Below, one piece after another: positions 1 through 12,342 of a stretch of DNA of 64,000 bases. The notes below the pieces were generated by a model. That model did no database searches and had not been told where the DNA came from. It saw nothing but the letters and a program-made list of their open reading frames with translations. A program made the translations under genes and the position numbers. Numbering within the stretch: the stretch's first letter is position 1; the number at the start of each line of letters is the position of its first letter. Origin of the DNA: Trichuris trichiura (lineage: Eukaryota > Nematoda > Enoplea > Trichinellida > Trichuridae). The stretch covers positions 62,001-126,000 of the forward strand of contig JBAJFE010000054.1 in assembly GCA_037903355.1 (NCBI GenBank), given 5' to 3'.

Positions 1-2247
1 CCTATGACAGACCCTTTAGTGAAACTAATGAACCTGCTTTCGCATGAGCAATGGCAAAGTTCGTTTACTGTACCTTTCGAATGGAAGGATTGCATGCAGT
101 TTCTTTATACAGTCCTGCACCCAAAGGAAACACATCGCTTTCCATAAGATCCACTAAGGAAATCTGTAGCTATGGAAATGATTTGAGACTGGAAACACTA
201 AGTAATCCAAGGACACAAATGGTCGGATGGCAACGTTCATGGAAATGATAAGATCAGTTTGTAAAAGGCCTCCAGTTGCCATTCGTGTGTTTAGATAACA
301 ACGATGGGAATGGAATAGTTCGATGCTGCTGATGTTAAGTAGAGACTAGTTCCTTACGTTAACTATGGGACGAAGCGGACAATTGCTGAGTAAGCTACGC
401 AGTACCATGACTAGCAAGAAAACTCCAACGTAAACACATTTGACTCTTTACTTCTTTGCGCAAACGCTCGATGAATGGTTCCTTTTGACAAACGCCACTG
501 ACCCATCCAGACACTAAGCAGTATGCGCCAAAATTTGCAACAATCGTAAGGTTGTGCATAATATCTGCTGGAATTTTAAAACACCTTGAATTCTCACCTC
601 CATAGTTGACCGTCTTTGATCATTGAAGCTTTTGATTCGTCCATTCAGAGTCCCGCTTGATTGACTATATTGGCATTACTCTAAGCTTCAGCTTATTTAT
701 CGTGGCCAAAATGCATTTCAGTCGCCTTGATCCTGAGATGAACAGCTTCACTCTGCATTTTCTTAAAGCTGGCGTCGTATACAACTATTTTTGCTATGAA
801 AAAGTGGGTTGATCCTGTTATTGAATCATTACCATATTACCTTCCACTTTCTGTTCAGTTTCCCTCTCGCTTAACACGCGTTAGTGAGTGATAATTACAC
901 TGCCTATAGCTAAGTATAACTTCATGTGCTTACGATGCTCCAACCCCATTTTGACCGTGCCAAACACAATAGCGTTCCAGAGTAGAAGAACGTGTTTTGC
1001 ACAAACAGATTATTACTTCGTTTAAGCAGGATAGCACGTTTCTCGCCCATTAGATTGCTGGAAAAAGCAGCTCCCTGTAATGAATGCAATGCTTCTTTGC
1101 TATTTCACAAGTCCGCATTGGCATCAGTTTAGTCTGTTTTGCCCGTGATGACTTTTTATTGGGATGAAGGGTTACCGAAAGAGCGAAATTACTTCAGAGA
1201 ATTTGCGACTGTTAAATTTGATCAGCAAACATTGAGACTGAAAGGACATGATAATGTCTCTGATCAGCATAGCAGACCCCCTATACCCTCATATGCTTTA
1301 TCCAGCATGCAGAAAGATTTGAATCTTTGCTGTCATTTCCAGCTGGCCCTTCCCGTACAGTAATGTCGATTTCTTCTGTCAATCAAGTGGTCAACTTTAA
1401 CTAACATTAACGTTTCATACCAACGCAGAGGAAATGCTGGAGAGCAACTAAGGCTTTGAGAGCTGAAAAGCTCAAGCTGTGACGATGTCTGCGATTTCCT
1501 GCTTCGGTCGTTTTCCTTTTATCTTCGTCTGCGTCTGATGCGCTAATAATTCAAGTTCAGTGTCATCGCAAAGCGCCACCAGTTCGTACTCTAAGACAGC
1601 CTGATCTAATATGTCTTTTTTTAAAATCGAACGAAAGTGATTCCACCGAGACTCTTTAGTAGAATTTATGAAATTGTTGCAACAATAACCGATTAACCTG
1701 CTGCTCTATCGAAAGGCTTGATTGCATAAGAGGTTTCTTCAGCGCCTTCCTAGACTCGTAGTTCACCGGTGCCTAAAATCTTACTTGGCAGATGTTCCAC
1801 CGAGGAGGACGGTATTCATTTCAGTGAACTCCAAACTAGAAATCTGGATTGCTTAACTTTCTCTATTTTCTTAGCGAAGTTTTAGAAGCGTTCAACTGTT
1901 AATGTCTTTGTTTTCATGATTACCTATTCATTGAAGAACTATATGACGAAAGTAATCCATTTCATTAAAACGGTGAAATCTTATAACATGAAAAATCCCC
2001 TTGTCATCATCCACTATCTGGTCATTCATACGTGTACAGTCAATTGCTCAAGCAAAGACAACAAAAAAACTGAGGTTTTCTTGCAAAACGTAGGCATACT
2101 TTCACTGTTAGTAACATCAAAATTTCGTTCATGACGGTGTCTGTGCAGAGGAGTTCATCATAAACAAGGTCTTGACTAGTTTTTGGTCTGAAATTTGATT
2201 CCAACTTTTCTGTACCTATTGAAAATGACTAAGCTTCTTGATTTCAG
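1..2247. other. no recognisable gene
   Basis: Only short scattered frames without family resemblance are seen on either strand. The signal-peptide exon expected for the downstream micro-exon gene was looked for by comparison with the one at 9464 and was not found. It is either outside the window or too diverged to recognise. Confidence 0.5.
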
Positions 2248-4501
2248 CCGAGAAATGACACAGGCGGACATTCCAAGGTACGTTCTACAGCTTCATGAAT
2301 ATTTCTTAGTCTGAATAATTTCCATTAATGCATGTCCTGATACGGCACAGCAAGTGCCAACTAATGCTTCCGCTTTCAAGCGAAACATATTAATACATTG
2401 TATTTAACTTTCCATATTATTTTGGTTGACGTCCTAAATGCTGAATGCTTAGAAGTCGAAAGTTATTAGCAATAGGTATCGGTAGTAAATTACTTGCACG
2501 CAAGCTTTTCTTTTTATGGTTGGAAATGATCATGTTTCTTTACTTCAGGAACCCAGTCGTCCGTCCAAACCTGAAAAGGTATTTTTCTTCTTCTTTATGA
2601 GAAGCTAACGTAAGTGTACTAACTGATCTAAACAATTTCGACCAGCTCGCAGCTTCAGATAGGAGTGAATATGTTTCCACTGATTTATCCATTTTTGAAG
2701 CAAAAAGTATACTTGAACTTTACAGTTTTGCAACACTACTCAATGACATCAGGAAACAAACCATGGAAGGGCAATATTGTTAATGCCACTACTAAGTTTC
2801 ATTGCACATAGAAAAGACCAGTAAAATAGAGTAATGTAAAAACCCTGGCTAGCAGATGTCTGACATTTTTGTCTCAAGAACTCTTAATTCGAATAAACGG
2901 ACTTGCACATTTCGGAGACCTACCAAGCCGGAACCTAAACCAAGCAAGGTATTTTTCTTGTTTTAACCGGAAAAACTAGCATGCGTATCGCAGTGAACTC
3001 CATTAATCCCCTTCAAGTTGCAACAGCTTTAATAGTCTCAGCGTGGGACTATCTTGTTCAGTTTTTGTGGAGGCTGTAAGCCTACAATGGGAGATACACA
3101 ATTGAAATAATGTGGTTTCCGTCCATAGCATGCTTTAATGCCCAGTTTCTCCCACGTAGAATGACACAGGCGTGACTTAAACTTCACTTTGGAATAGTTG
3201 TCCTGTCTGAAAGCTACGCAAATCTATGCTTCGATCAGCACAAAAGCTGGAAAGCTTAGTAGTATACATAATGCCAGCTAGCTATTTGACTACATATTAC
3301 ATATCCACATTCTCAAATAATCAATACGCTTATTGTAGGAACCCGGCAAGGCGACTGCACCTGACAAGGTACTTTTCCGTTTTTTGCACAGACAGCCATG
3401 TGTACCGCTACGTTTATCTGTTTGAATAATCTTTCTCAAGCTTGAAACCACAACAGATAGGTCAGTACTAAGTAGAGTATAAAAATACATGTATAAAATC
3501 ATATGTCGAATCCTTTCTCAGCATGAATTTATTTCCCACTTACAGTTCGCCCAATGCAAAGCATCAGTCACTGATCTCACGTTTTTATTTTAGAAACTGC
3601 TGCAGAAGTACGGAGTAAGTTGTTCCTGGTACATTTACTACGCGGACGCTGTGGTCGAAGACGTTGGCCTTGCTTAGATGAACAGGATAACTTGCTCAAG
3701 ATTAGAAATGATAACGAAAGACATGCACTTTACTGATGGTCATACGAAAGGAATGATAGGAAAAAAAGGAAATTATTGAGCTTAAAAGCAGAATTTCTCA
3801 GAAACGTTTTTCCTCCCGCAAATTTTCACTTCTGCCCATCCTTAGTACATTGTGAACAATGCACCAGTTAGACATTTTAGCCTGAACTTGCGACCGACTA
3901 ATTCGATGAGAATTACTGACTGCTGTCCACTTGCAGATATTTTCCCTGCTAATTGTTTACATGCCTATGTAGCAACACCATTTGAAGTGTAAGCTTGAAC
4001 TAGCAGTGTATTTCCGTAAATTTCTTGAACATCTTTACTTCTTAATCAGATTAGAACTCTACTCAGAATGTACGTTAGGCTAATAATTTACAACTTGATC
4101 AATTGTGTTTTTTTTCAGGCAATCAGAAAAGGGGACAAAAAGGTAAGAACTCATACTGCTTAATCGCATTATCATTAGTTCGCCACGTGCACGCTGTACG
4201 CTTTTCTGCGCCTTCCGTAGTTACGAAGCCGCATAGATTTTTTTCTCAAGCGTGAGCAATTCTTGCACCCGGTTATTTGAAAATGATCTGAAGGCTATTA
4301 ATAACAAGTTGCTGAGCTACTTCTGTGTTGCAGGGCCCAACAACAAAGGAGAGAAATGAAAAAGCAGCCATGCAAGCAGAACTAATGTCTCGCGTTGAAG
4401 GTTATCGAGACAAATGCTACCCAATGCCGAAAGATGGGTGCTTGTGTCAAGAACGAAGAGGTGCGAAAAGATACGACACAGACGTTCAATGCCGGAAATA
4501 G
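2248..4501 (+). CDS. micro-exon small protein gene, copy 1 (5' end not identified)
   Basis: I do not recognise the family. Exons seen with AG/GT borders are 2248-2277 (30 nt, PRNDTGGHSK), 2549-2578 (30 nt, EPSRPSKPEK), 3339-3368 (30 nt, EPGKATAPDK), 3594-3614 (21 nt, KLLQKYG), 4119-4142 (24 nt, AIRKGDKK) and 4334-4501 (168 nt). All micro-exons are multiples of three and phase 0, so any subset keeps the frame. The terminal exon has a basic, Ala-rich start, then KCYPMPKDGCLC and a last Cys three residues before the end (C-x7-C-x-C-x14-C), and stops at TAG 4499-4501. The paralogue at 9464-12288 has a signal peptide, so secretion is inferred. No start codon exon was found, so the model is 5' partial. 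A further 30-nt-type exon near 2916-2948 has lost its acceptor. Proline/lysine-rich micro-exons make the middle low-complexity and probably disordered. Expression is unproven. Confidence 0.6.
2916..2948 (+). pseudogene. splice-defective duplicate micro-exon
   Basis: The stretch ending in an AAG/GTATTT donor at 2948 reads RPTKPEPKPSK in the gene's phase and resembles the 30-nt exons at 2549 and 3339 and the one at 11564. The following intron also starts like theirs. The two bases before the in-frame start are GG instead of AG. The nearby AG at 2916-2917 would give 31 nt and break the frame. It is probably skipped. Confidence 0.5.
3158..3200 (+). pseudogene. decayed copy of the 2248 micro-exon
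   Basis: After an acceptor-like CACGTAG the sequence AATGACACAGGCG repeats the core of the exon at 2248-2277. It then runs into a stop codon (TGA or TAA depending on frame) and has no donor at the expected place. With the neighbouring 3339 exon it suggests tandem duplication of a two-micro-exon segment. Confidence 0.4.
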
Positions 4502-4565
4502 ATAACAGTTTGTTTGTTACAGTTTGCTCCCAGCTTGCGTATTAAAATTCTTATGATATAGATTT

Positions 4566-4571
4566 AATAAA
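4566..4571 (+). promoter_or_regulatory. polyadenylation signal of copy 1
   Basis: AATAAA lies 65 nt downstream of the stop codon at 4501, a usual distance for a metazoan 3' UTR. Confidence 0.55.
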
Positions 4572-7500
4572 GATCATTCTGGAAATGCAGAGCCATTTTT
4601 ATAAACATAAGCGCTATCGCTTCCCAATTCTCATGAATAACCTACTGGCATGAACGCGAAGCATTCGCGCTCAAACACTGACTTGATAATTTTATTGTGA
4701 GCTCTTCTTGTATGCAGGATTATACATAATCTGCTTGAGTTACACTTTGTCTTGAAGCGTTCCTATTCAATTTCTGTTATGGCTGTCGTTTATAGGCATA
4801 AAAATAATGCCCATCTTGCAATGATTGCATTCCTGAACCCTATAGACGGATAGTATTAGACCACTATGTTCCCATTTATGAAGAGAGAAAACAGTTCAAG
4901 CAACGACTGACTGCTTCAGGAAGATTCATTGTTCTTTGAGCGAACAGTTTTTTCACTAGAATGTTATTGCTCCCGATTAGTGCCAGCTTGCAAACACAGA
5001 TCATATCTGCACGTGCATGCCTACCAGTGAATCATCATGTTACAGATAAGTTAAAGGCCAGTTTCATTGCTTGGATTCAATTCAATAGGTTAAATGCTAT
5101 TTCATTTTAAAAATTATTCTTAGCCCTGGACATAATTTTCAATAACGTGTGACTTAAGCGCAGCCGTCTATACAATGTCAGAATGCTAAAAAGTTTTGCA
5201 CGTTCCTGTTGAGAAGAATGCAGTGGCTTCTATTCACAGACCTAAATAATAGAGCTCCAGTATAACGCAATTTCCATGTCCCGCCTTCTGATAAAAGATT
5301 AATGATTTTTATGAGATGTCAAGGAGCAGGTAGATATCCCTAAAAGCATAAAATGCGAAAATCTTCAAAAGTGTTGCTAAACTGGGTGCATAATAGCGAG
5401 AACGTTCGTTTCGCTTACGCTTTAGTTTAGGATTTTTCATAAAGGCATGTAATTCGTTCGTAAAATGATTGGCACGGGGTCTAACTGAACTTTGACATTT
5501 CAAAATAACAGGTTGGTAATATTTAATGGAGTATAAAAATTTTACGGGACGGATCTCGTTGATACTGTTTTAAAAAGTTCAGCGGACAAGTTGGCTCATC
5601 CGCTGGTGAAAGCTGAACGTGCATTACCAGAAAACTCCAGAGTTTCTCAGAAACATTTTAACGGGATTCTTTCTGTAAATAAATCTTATACTCCATTCCG
5701 TAAATAAAAGTTCTTTTTTTTAAATAATGTTTTTGCATTTCAGTAACGATGCTACCGTTCTAACATTTAGGTGGATTAAAATTTTCTTCAAACCTGAACA
5801 TCGTTATTGAAATATTAACAGTTTTACATAAACGTAAAAGTTTTCAAGGGACCATTGGATACTGAATTCTTTGCTTCAGTGAAAACTAATAATACAGAAA
5901 ACTTGCTTTTCCCAGAATATTAAACCATTACGCCATTCGAACTTCGCTAGGTAGGCAAGCTCGCTGCATAAGTTAGCGGCAAACAGATGGAGTTGCAATC
6001 CTACGGAATTTTACGGTCAAAGCAAACGTTTAGCAAGCTATACGAAGAAGTGTCCGTTCTCAAATTAATGGTCAATTAGAAACGACTCGTTAGCAGCAAA
6101 GGACACTATTAACGTAAGGGTTTTCGGGAAAAAAAATGAGATCTTGTATATCAGCCGTTCCACTGTCTGAAAAATAGAGGCTTCTTCCTGGAAAGCATTC
6201 CGGCCATCCTGTTCTGTCCTCACCTAAGCCAATGCCACAATGTCAACATTTTTATTGGACTTAGGATTTATCGTGTATAGTTTTACTACCGATGACCCGT
6301 TCATGTGCAAGAGCCGAGACTCCGGAGCTGTCAGGCCTGAAGTGAACTCTTGCTCAACAGAAAAAAGACGACTGGGATAACTTGATGCCATTATGATTAC
6401 TGAATTCTTAATTCAAGGCATTTTGGTGCTAACTGTACCAGAGTAGTTGCTTTGTAGTGCGATTAGTCTATCTACCTGAATAAACGTTTATCTAGTGAAC
6501 TTCAGCTCTACCCTCCTAAGTGGTTCAGAAAAAAATATACATAATAGAAATACATCCCTCGTTAGCGAAAGCTGATAAGGCTGGAGAAATTTCTCGTAAA
6601 GCGAATGTTCGTAAATCGAAAGAGTTGCTATTCTCCAACGTGAGAAACCGTTTTAAGAGGGCTAGGTTTCTGTAAAACGGTCTGCCAGGCCATACACGCA
6701 GGAATTACAACGCAAGCAAACATGCACAGCAGTAATGCTCAGTACAAATAGCAATAGCGCGAGTGACAAAAAGACATTTCAAGTAAAAACAGCTCATATA
6801 CAGTGTATTTCCACTACCTTAACTGGCAAGTTACCAATGCCACTTAAATGCTAAAAATGCAGAGAAATGGCTAGCGGGCAAAGCCACAGGGCCGTATGGC
6901 TTTACCTGGAGGACGCATTGTTGTCTGGTCTACATGTCTGCTTCCTTGGAGGATGAGGCTGTCTTGCTTCTTCGACTGCTGCCATTGAGGTAGAAGACGA
7001 CTCCCGGGGGTGCTGATTAGCAGGCGCTGCCTTGGTGTGTCACGAAACCAAACTTTGGTTTTACTCCAACTTAAAGGGCGACAAGGAACTGATGACGACT
7101 GTTAAAGAGACAGGGCTCTAAACATAGCAAGACTGCGTTAGATCGACTGTAAAGAACAATTACAGTCAGGATGCCGCAGGTACGATGAGCAATAAGAGAC
7201 GCTGAAACGGCAGCCAGCACAGCACAGTTTGCTTGCCAAGAAAATGAACAGACAGTTCAAGAAACAATGTACATATTAGGCGGATATGTCAGAACTATGG
7301 GGACTTGCTACCAGCGCTGTTCGTTCGTCTATCAGCAGCATGGCAGAGCACTTCACAAACTCGCGCAAAAGAGCACTGGCTCATCGTTGCACGAGGGCAG
7401 GAAAACGGGTAGAATTGCAAAATTCTGCCACTCTTCCGTCACACTTCTTCGTAAAAGCAAAGAAACGCCCATTCAATTCGTTCATGAAACAAAACTAGCT

Positions 7501-9364
7501 ACAAATCCAACTTCTTCTTAAAAGCGGACATTAGCAAAGCAGGTGTTCGTAAAGAGGAAGACACCTGTACTAGCAAAGGGTCAAACTTCGCTCCCTTCCA
7601 ACTCTAAAATACATTTCAATTCGAGACCTTTTCGCCTCAAAGGAACATAGCCTGTCTTCTACTGACCCATGTGCCGACTGCAATGAATTGTAATCTATCA
7701 GTGAGTCAGAATACTCAATAAGTTAACACTAAGGATTGTTCAAAACGATCAGCTAGCGCTGAAACTCAAAATTCGACTAGACCATAGTACAGACGAGTGC
7801 TCCTCACTGCCCCTTTTTCAGGGCTGTTGGGTCATCACCGTTTCCTGCCTGCTCTTTTTACTGCAGCGAGGTTGAGAGATTCTGTGCTAACTGCGGAGCA
7901 GCGGTGGTCCTCTTTGTTATCGCTAGAATGACCCATCTATCCATCCGATAAAAGTGACAGGGTGTGTTCGAAGGCTCTGATTTTTCCTCTTTTTGTCTTC
8001 CATTCTTAGAGAAGTATTTGAGGACCTTTCAACGCCGATTTTGAAATAGTATTTACATTCTTAGTCGGATTTGCATTTTCCCTTAACAGGATACGGTGCT
8101 GTTTTATTACTTTTCCGTGTCACCGTCATACAAGAATAGGCCGCATCAGTATTCAAACAGGCATCATATATACAACGTTGGACAATATTTTTTACATGGT
8201 TTATTGAAGTAGACCACATCTCCAAGGCTTTTTTGAGAATGCACAATAGTCAGGTTTTCCTTCAACTCACTCAGCTTCATTACTTCATCGGAAAGAAAAT
8301 GCCCGCATAGTACACAAATGGAAAGGCTTCGGTTGGTTGGACAGCAAATGAAGCTAAACGCCAAACACTCAAGTAATACAGTCTTTTCCTTCGCTTTGAG
8401 TCAGACATCAGTGAACCTGTGCGAGATTTCGCTCATTTGATTATCGAAAGTGGCATGCAAGACGAAGCACATTAGGGATCAGTAGCTCTTCATAGAGAGA
8501 AAAAACCAAAGTTAAGAGAACTGAGCAAGAGGCAAACCAACGCTCAAAGAATACTAGCATCAGTGAAAACGACGGCTATTTATGCATCAGAAATCAATGC
8601 GGGGTTCCTCTTATTGGCACAGAAGAGGTAACTGCAGCAGTTGCAACCCTAGAATTGGCGCTCGGTCGTACAGTAGCCTCGTGGTTTACAATGCAAAAAC
8701 TACAACATTGAGTAGCAGGAAAAAGAAAACGCAGTCCCGCCTCTACCATAAAGCGGCCGCATGACAATGAGACCTTTCAGACGTCCGCTGCTCCCGGGGG
8801 TATTACCGCCCCCTCCGTGACTGCGCCAGCAGCCCGCAAGTGTCCCTTTCATCTCTAACGTCAGAATCTCTGACCGCCCCCATGCGGAAGGATGGCGGCG
8901 GTACCGACCCCTTTAAGAAACATTGTTCTACTGTATAGTGAACTAGTCAACAATTTTTTGCAACGTTAGAAAAGAGATATACCAACAGGGATGAGCTGAA
9001 AATGATTTAACTAAGCTTGACTAAATGTGCAAACAATTTTGATACCAAGAAGCTTCAAATGCCATCAACGACTCTAAGGAATCTTCAGATAAAATTTCAC
9101 AAACTCGACGTTGCATCATTTTGTTTAACCTCAGCGGGTCATGAATGCCTTTTCTGTCCTCACTATTTGCCCACCATTTGTTTCGTATGATTCTTCAGCC
9201 AAGGCATGTTTGCACTTTGTCAGCTATCACGAGGCTACTTCAATTGCACTTTTCTTGTACGGACTCTGGAGACTTGATGAAGAAGGCAACTTGTTTTCTT
9301 ACCAAGCAAAGTCATTTTAATTGAAACAAGTACCTTGACTCTGTTGCTTAAGTAAACCTTCTCT
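4572..9364. other. intergenic, with an unclassified repeat at about 6530-7570
   Basis: No gene is supported. Within it, about 6530-7570 looks like an old repeat, with repeated phrases such as TTCGTAAA near both sides, and contains the block 7028-7215 that recurs inverted near 23.4 kb. A GC-rich block at about 8755-8920 stands out from its AT-rich surroundings but I cannot name it. Confidence 0.4.
7028..7215 (-). repeat. interspersed repeat, inverted copy of 23337-23515
   Basis: The block starting GTCACGAAACCAAACTTTGG and running through the Thr/Ser-rich-looking region to AGCCAGCAC matches the reverse complement of 23337-23515 over about 180 bp with scattered mismatches and small indels. It is probably a fragment of a dispersed mobile element. 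Confidence 0.6.
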
Positions 9365-9463
9365 AGAAACAAGAATAATGAGTAAAGGATAAGCATGTGA
9401 ATTTGGTAAGCTAGGAAATAGTTTAAAAGCAGTAAGATTCCGCTGGCTAACCAAAGCATCGAC
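9365..9463 (+). promoter_or_regulatory. duplicated block upstream of signal exon
   Basis: This 100-bp block (AAGAATAATGAG...TTTAAAAGCAGTAAGA) is also found at 33989-34084, directly in front of the other signal exon. It is conserved together with the start codon and so may contain the core promoter and 5' UTR. No clear TATA box is placed. Confidence 0.4.
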
Positions 9464-12288
9464 ATGAACACTGTTTCACTTAGTGTTGCTCTGCTGCTCG
9501 TTTGCGTGTACTGCTCTTACTCTCTCAGAATTACAAAAGTGACGGTAATATTATCCCTCTTTTGAAAAATGTGCTGATTTTCTCTTTGCGGTACTTTTTG
9601 CTCCGATCAGCAATAATTTACATTTTCAAAATTTGAAACTGTCTGCTTTCTTACTTAACAAACTAAACTAATAGTAATATTATGATAACGGTTTAGGAAT
9701 GATATTCAAAACACGAACAGTTTTTTACATTATTACGCACGCATTCTTTATCCTTTTGTACACACACCAGTTTCTTCGTGTGATTGGAGCTGATTGAACA
9801 AAAAGACATGCCGCTCACTCCACACATTCTTCATAGAAGCACAGGTAATCTTCCTAAACAAAGACTGATGGCACCAGAAAACAAATGACTTTTCAACGCT
9901 GTTTTGGAATTTCATGTAAACATTTATTACGGAAAAGGAACAAAGCGCTTCCTTGTACTTACAAAAACAAGTCGTTGGAGTTTTCAGAGCTTTACATGCT
10001 CTGTTGTCAACGATAACAAGGCAAATCAATAGTTCGATAAGTGCTCCTGCACTTGTTATAGTTGACAACGGACCGTGTAAAGCTCCGAAAGCACTGAGTA
10101 TTTGTTTTTCGTAAGTATAAATAAACGCTTCGTACCTCTTCCGTAATAAATGCAAACATTGATGATGTCTAAAACATTGCTAGCATAGGAAACGTTCATA
10201 AAACGGAAAATCGGGAATTACCATTTAAGATGGGCTTGATTCTGAGCATTTCTAAGCTGAGAATGCCGAGCAACAAGGATATGAAGCTGATCAGAAAAAT
10301 ATATGAAACCCACAATAAGTGATAAGAACAGAAAAAGCAGATGTCATTAGAAAAAAACAGCCTAAACAGAATATGAAGTGTTTGCATAAGAAATCGTTTC
10401 GTTTATACCGCCCATTAAGACAATTAGCAAAATGGGAGCAGGTGTCCGTCAAAAAAACATTACACTACTGTGAGTCATAGCGGGTGAAGCAAAGGGAATA
10501 GCGAAGAACAGAAGAGACGAAGAAGGAAAATGAACAACTTATTAAGGTCTCAGTATCTTCTGAATCTAGCCATAACGGCACATAAGTTTAAAATTTTAAA
10601 CTCCACCTGTCTGCCCCTTTACAAGTCGATAGCCAAAGTTCATTCTTTGCTGTTATTCATATAGAAGGCTTAAAGGTCGACGCTAAACAACGAACAGCTT
10701 TTTCATGGAGTTCAACAGGCCCAATGGTGGGTAAGCATCAGCGGTGGCTAAAAATTTTCCAAAGCAATCTCAACCCTGCAGTCCCTTTCAAAATAAATGT
10801 CATACTTTTTTTGAATGCAAGTAACTTCTGAAAGACTCACTATCGTCGAACTTATTGCTGATAGTTCGAACATTTCCATATCTGTCATTGCTTCAGAGCA
10901 CATTTTTCCTCAAATATCATTTCATATCATGACTGCTCCTGAATAACGTCTGGCCGATTGCCAGCCTCACATCACAGTTCTCGTAGATCTCTACAAAAGA
11001 TATGTCAGACTTTTGCTCTCTTTGCGTCAAAGCACTTTCAATTTAACGTATCACTTTATTACTTCACATGTAAGTGTCATTCATATAGGACAACGCTTGG
11101 TAGGGACCCTACTTCCGGGCGAACATGGCATTTCATGCGAAAAAGCGTTAATGCTGCGTAGCAAAGACAGAACGCAGCAAAGAAAACGCTGAACGCTACT
11201 CTCGCTTTTTACATTTCTTTGCAAAGGTACAAGCAGTAACCCAAGTTTCCCACGCATAGCATAGTCCCAAAAAGCTAACCTGTACAAATGTAACCTCGTA
11301 AAATGTGGCATTCTTGTACTCTTTTTTCGTAGTTCAACATATCATTTAGCTGGCTTTAAATCCCGTCGTTACATAACTACTATAAACGGAACAGTCGAGA
11401 TTTCGAAGTCCGATCTCCAACAGAACATAAGTTTCGTGTAAAGTAATATTACTGAGTGGTTTAGAAGCGAACCAAACAGAAAACATGTTAGCTGTTCTTT
11501 GCCGGCGTTTCCTACATGAAGTCAGCTTATAGACAGTTTGAACTGACATCTGCTTTTTTTCAGAACCCCCCCAAATCGACGGAACCTAAACAGGTACTTT
11601 TAAAATTTTGCAGTGAGAAATTTACACAAGTATCTTGTTTTGCTTCAATAATCTTGCCCAGCCCATCAAGCCACTGTGAATATCTGCTCACCAACCAAGG
11701 CTTTCAAGGTTTTTAGTGATTTAGTGCACTTATCAAAATAAGTTGCAGCTACGCTCCCGCCTAAGCTAACGGTTAAAAATTACTGAGAGGAACAGAAAAT
11801 GCGAACGATTTGACCATCATTCCTGGATCACAGCTCGATGGGCTTGTAAAGGAATCTCTGTTCACAAATAATACTCGGTTTTATCAACTGTGCATTTGCC
11901 CCCAATCCCATGGAAGCGATAGCAACGAAGTAAGAACCTGAACTACTTTGTATGAAGCAGATGAAAAGCTAAGTGGCGTTCATTTTCGCACTGAAGTTTT
12001 GCTCTCGTGCGTGGGAGTTGATACTATTTAGAAGGCGGGAAGCAGGAAGTACTTTCCAGCAGCTCCGAGTTGAATCAGACGCTAAACCTGAGGGCAATGT
12101 GACCAATTTGTACGTTGTAGGGTCCGAGTAAAGCTGCAAAACAAGCTAAGGCTGCTATGCAAGCCCAACTGATGGCACGCGTTAATGGATATAGAGAAAA
12201 ATGTTACCCAATGCCCAAGGACGGATGCAGATGTGAAGAAAATGGGAAAGTGAAACGATATAAAAGAGACATTGAATGTAAAAAGTAG
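9464..12288 (+). CDS. micro-exon small secreted protein gene, copy 2
   Basis: Three exons join in phase 0. Exon 9464-9544 is 27 codons, starts MNTVSLSVALLLVCVYCSYS and has a hydrophobic core typical of a signal peptide, with donor GTAATA. Exon 11564-11593 is 30 nt (NPPKSTEPKQ) with a T-rich acceptor and donor GTACTT. Exon 12121-12288 is 168 nt. The joined product is about 92 residues. The terminal exon is Ala/Lys-rich at first, then holds CYPMPKDGCRC and a final Cys in the same C-x7-C-x-C-x14-C spacing as copy 1, and has the same exon length. The protein is inferred to be a small secreted cysteine-containing peptide. Its role is unknown. Further micro-exons may lie unrecognised in the 2-kb first intron, which also contains a foldback element. 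The start is chosen by the signal peptide and by conservation with 34085. Confidence 0.6.
9917..10157. mobile_element. foldback (palindromic) element
   Basis: The left arm beginning TGTAAACATTTATTACGG and the right arm ending CCGTAATAAATGCAAACA are imperfect inverted copies of about 90 bp around an approximately 55-bp loop. The long open frame on the minus strand here merely reads through this palindrome. It lies in the first intron of micro-exon gene copy 2. Confidence 0.6.
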
Positions 12289-12336
12289 ACAATTGCTAAT
12301 GAGCACTCTGTGACCGATTCCTATGTTACAAGTATT

Positions 12337-12342
12337 AATAAA
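12337..12342 (+). promoter_or_regulatory. polyadenylation signal of copy 2
   Basis: AATAAA occurs 49 nt after the stop codon of the gene ending at 12288. Confidence 0.55.

Noticed and set aside
2145..2165. A possible 20-nt exon between GTGTCTGTGCAG and GTCTTG upstream of micro-exon gene 1
   Set aside because: The length is not a multiple of three and the donor is poor, unlike every other micro-exon of the family.
9748..10155. A 135-codon minus-strand open frame
   Set aside because: It reads through both arms of a foldback element and shows no protein-like similarity.
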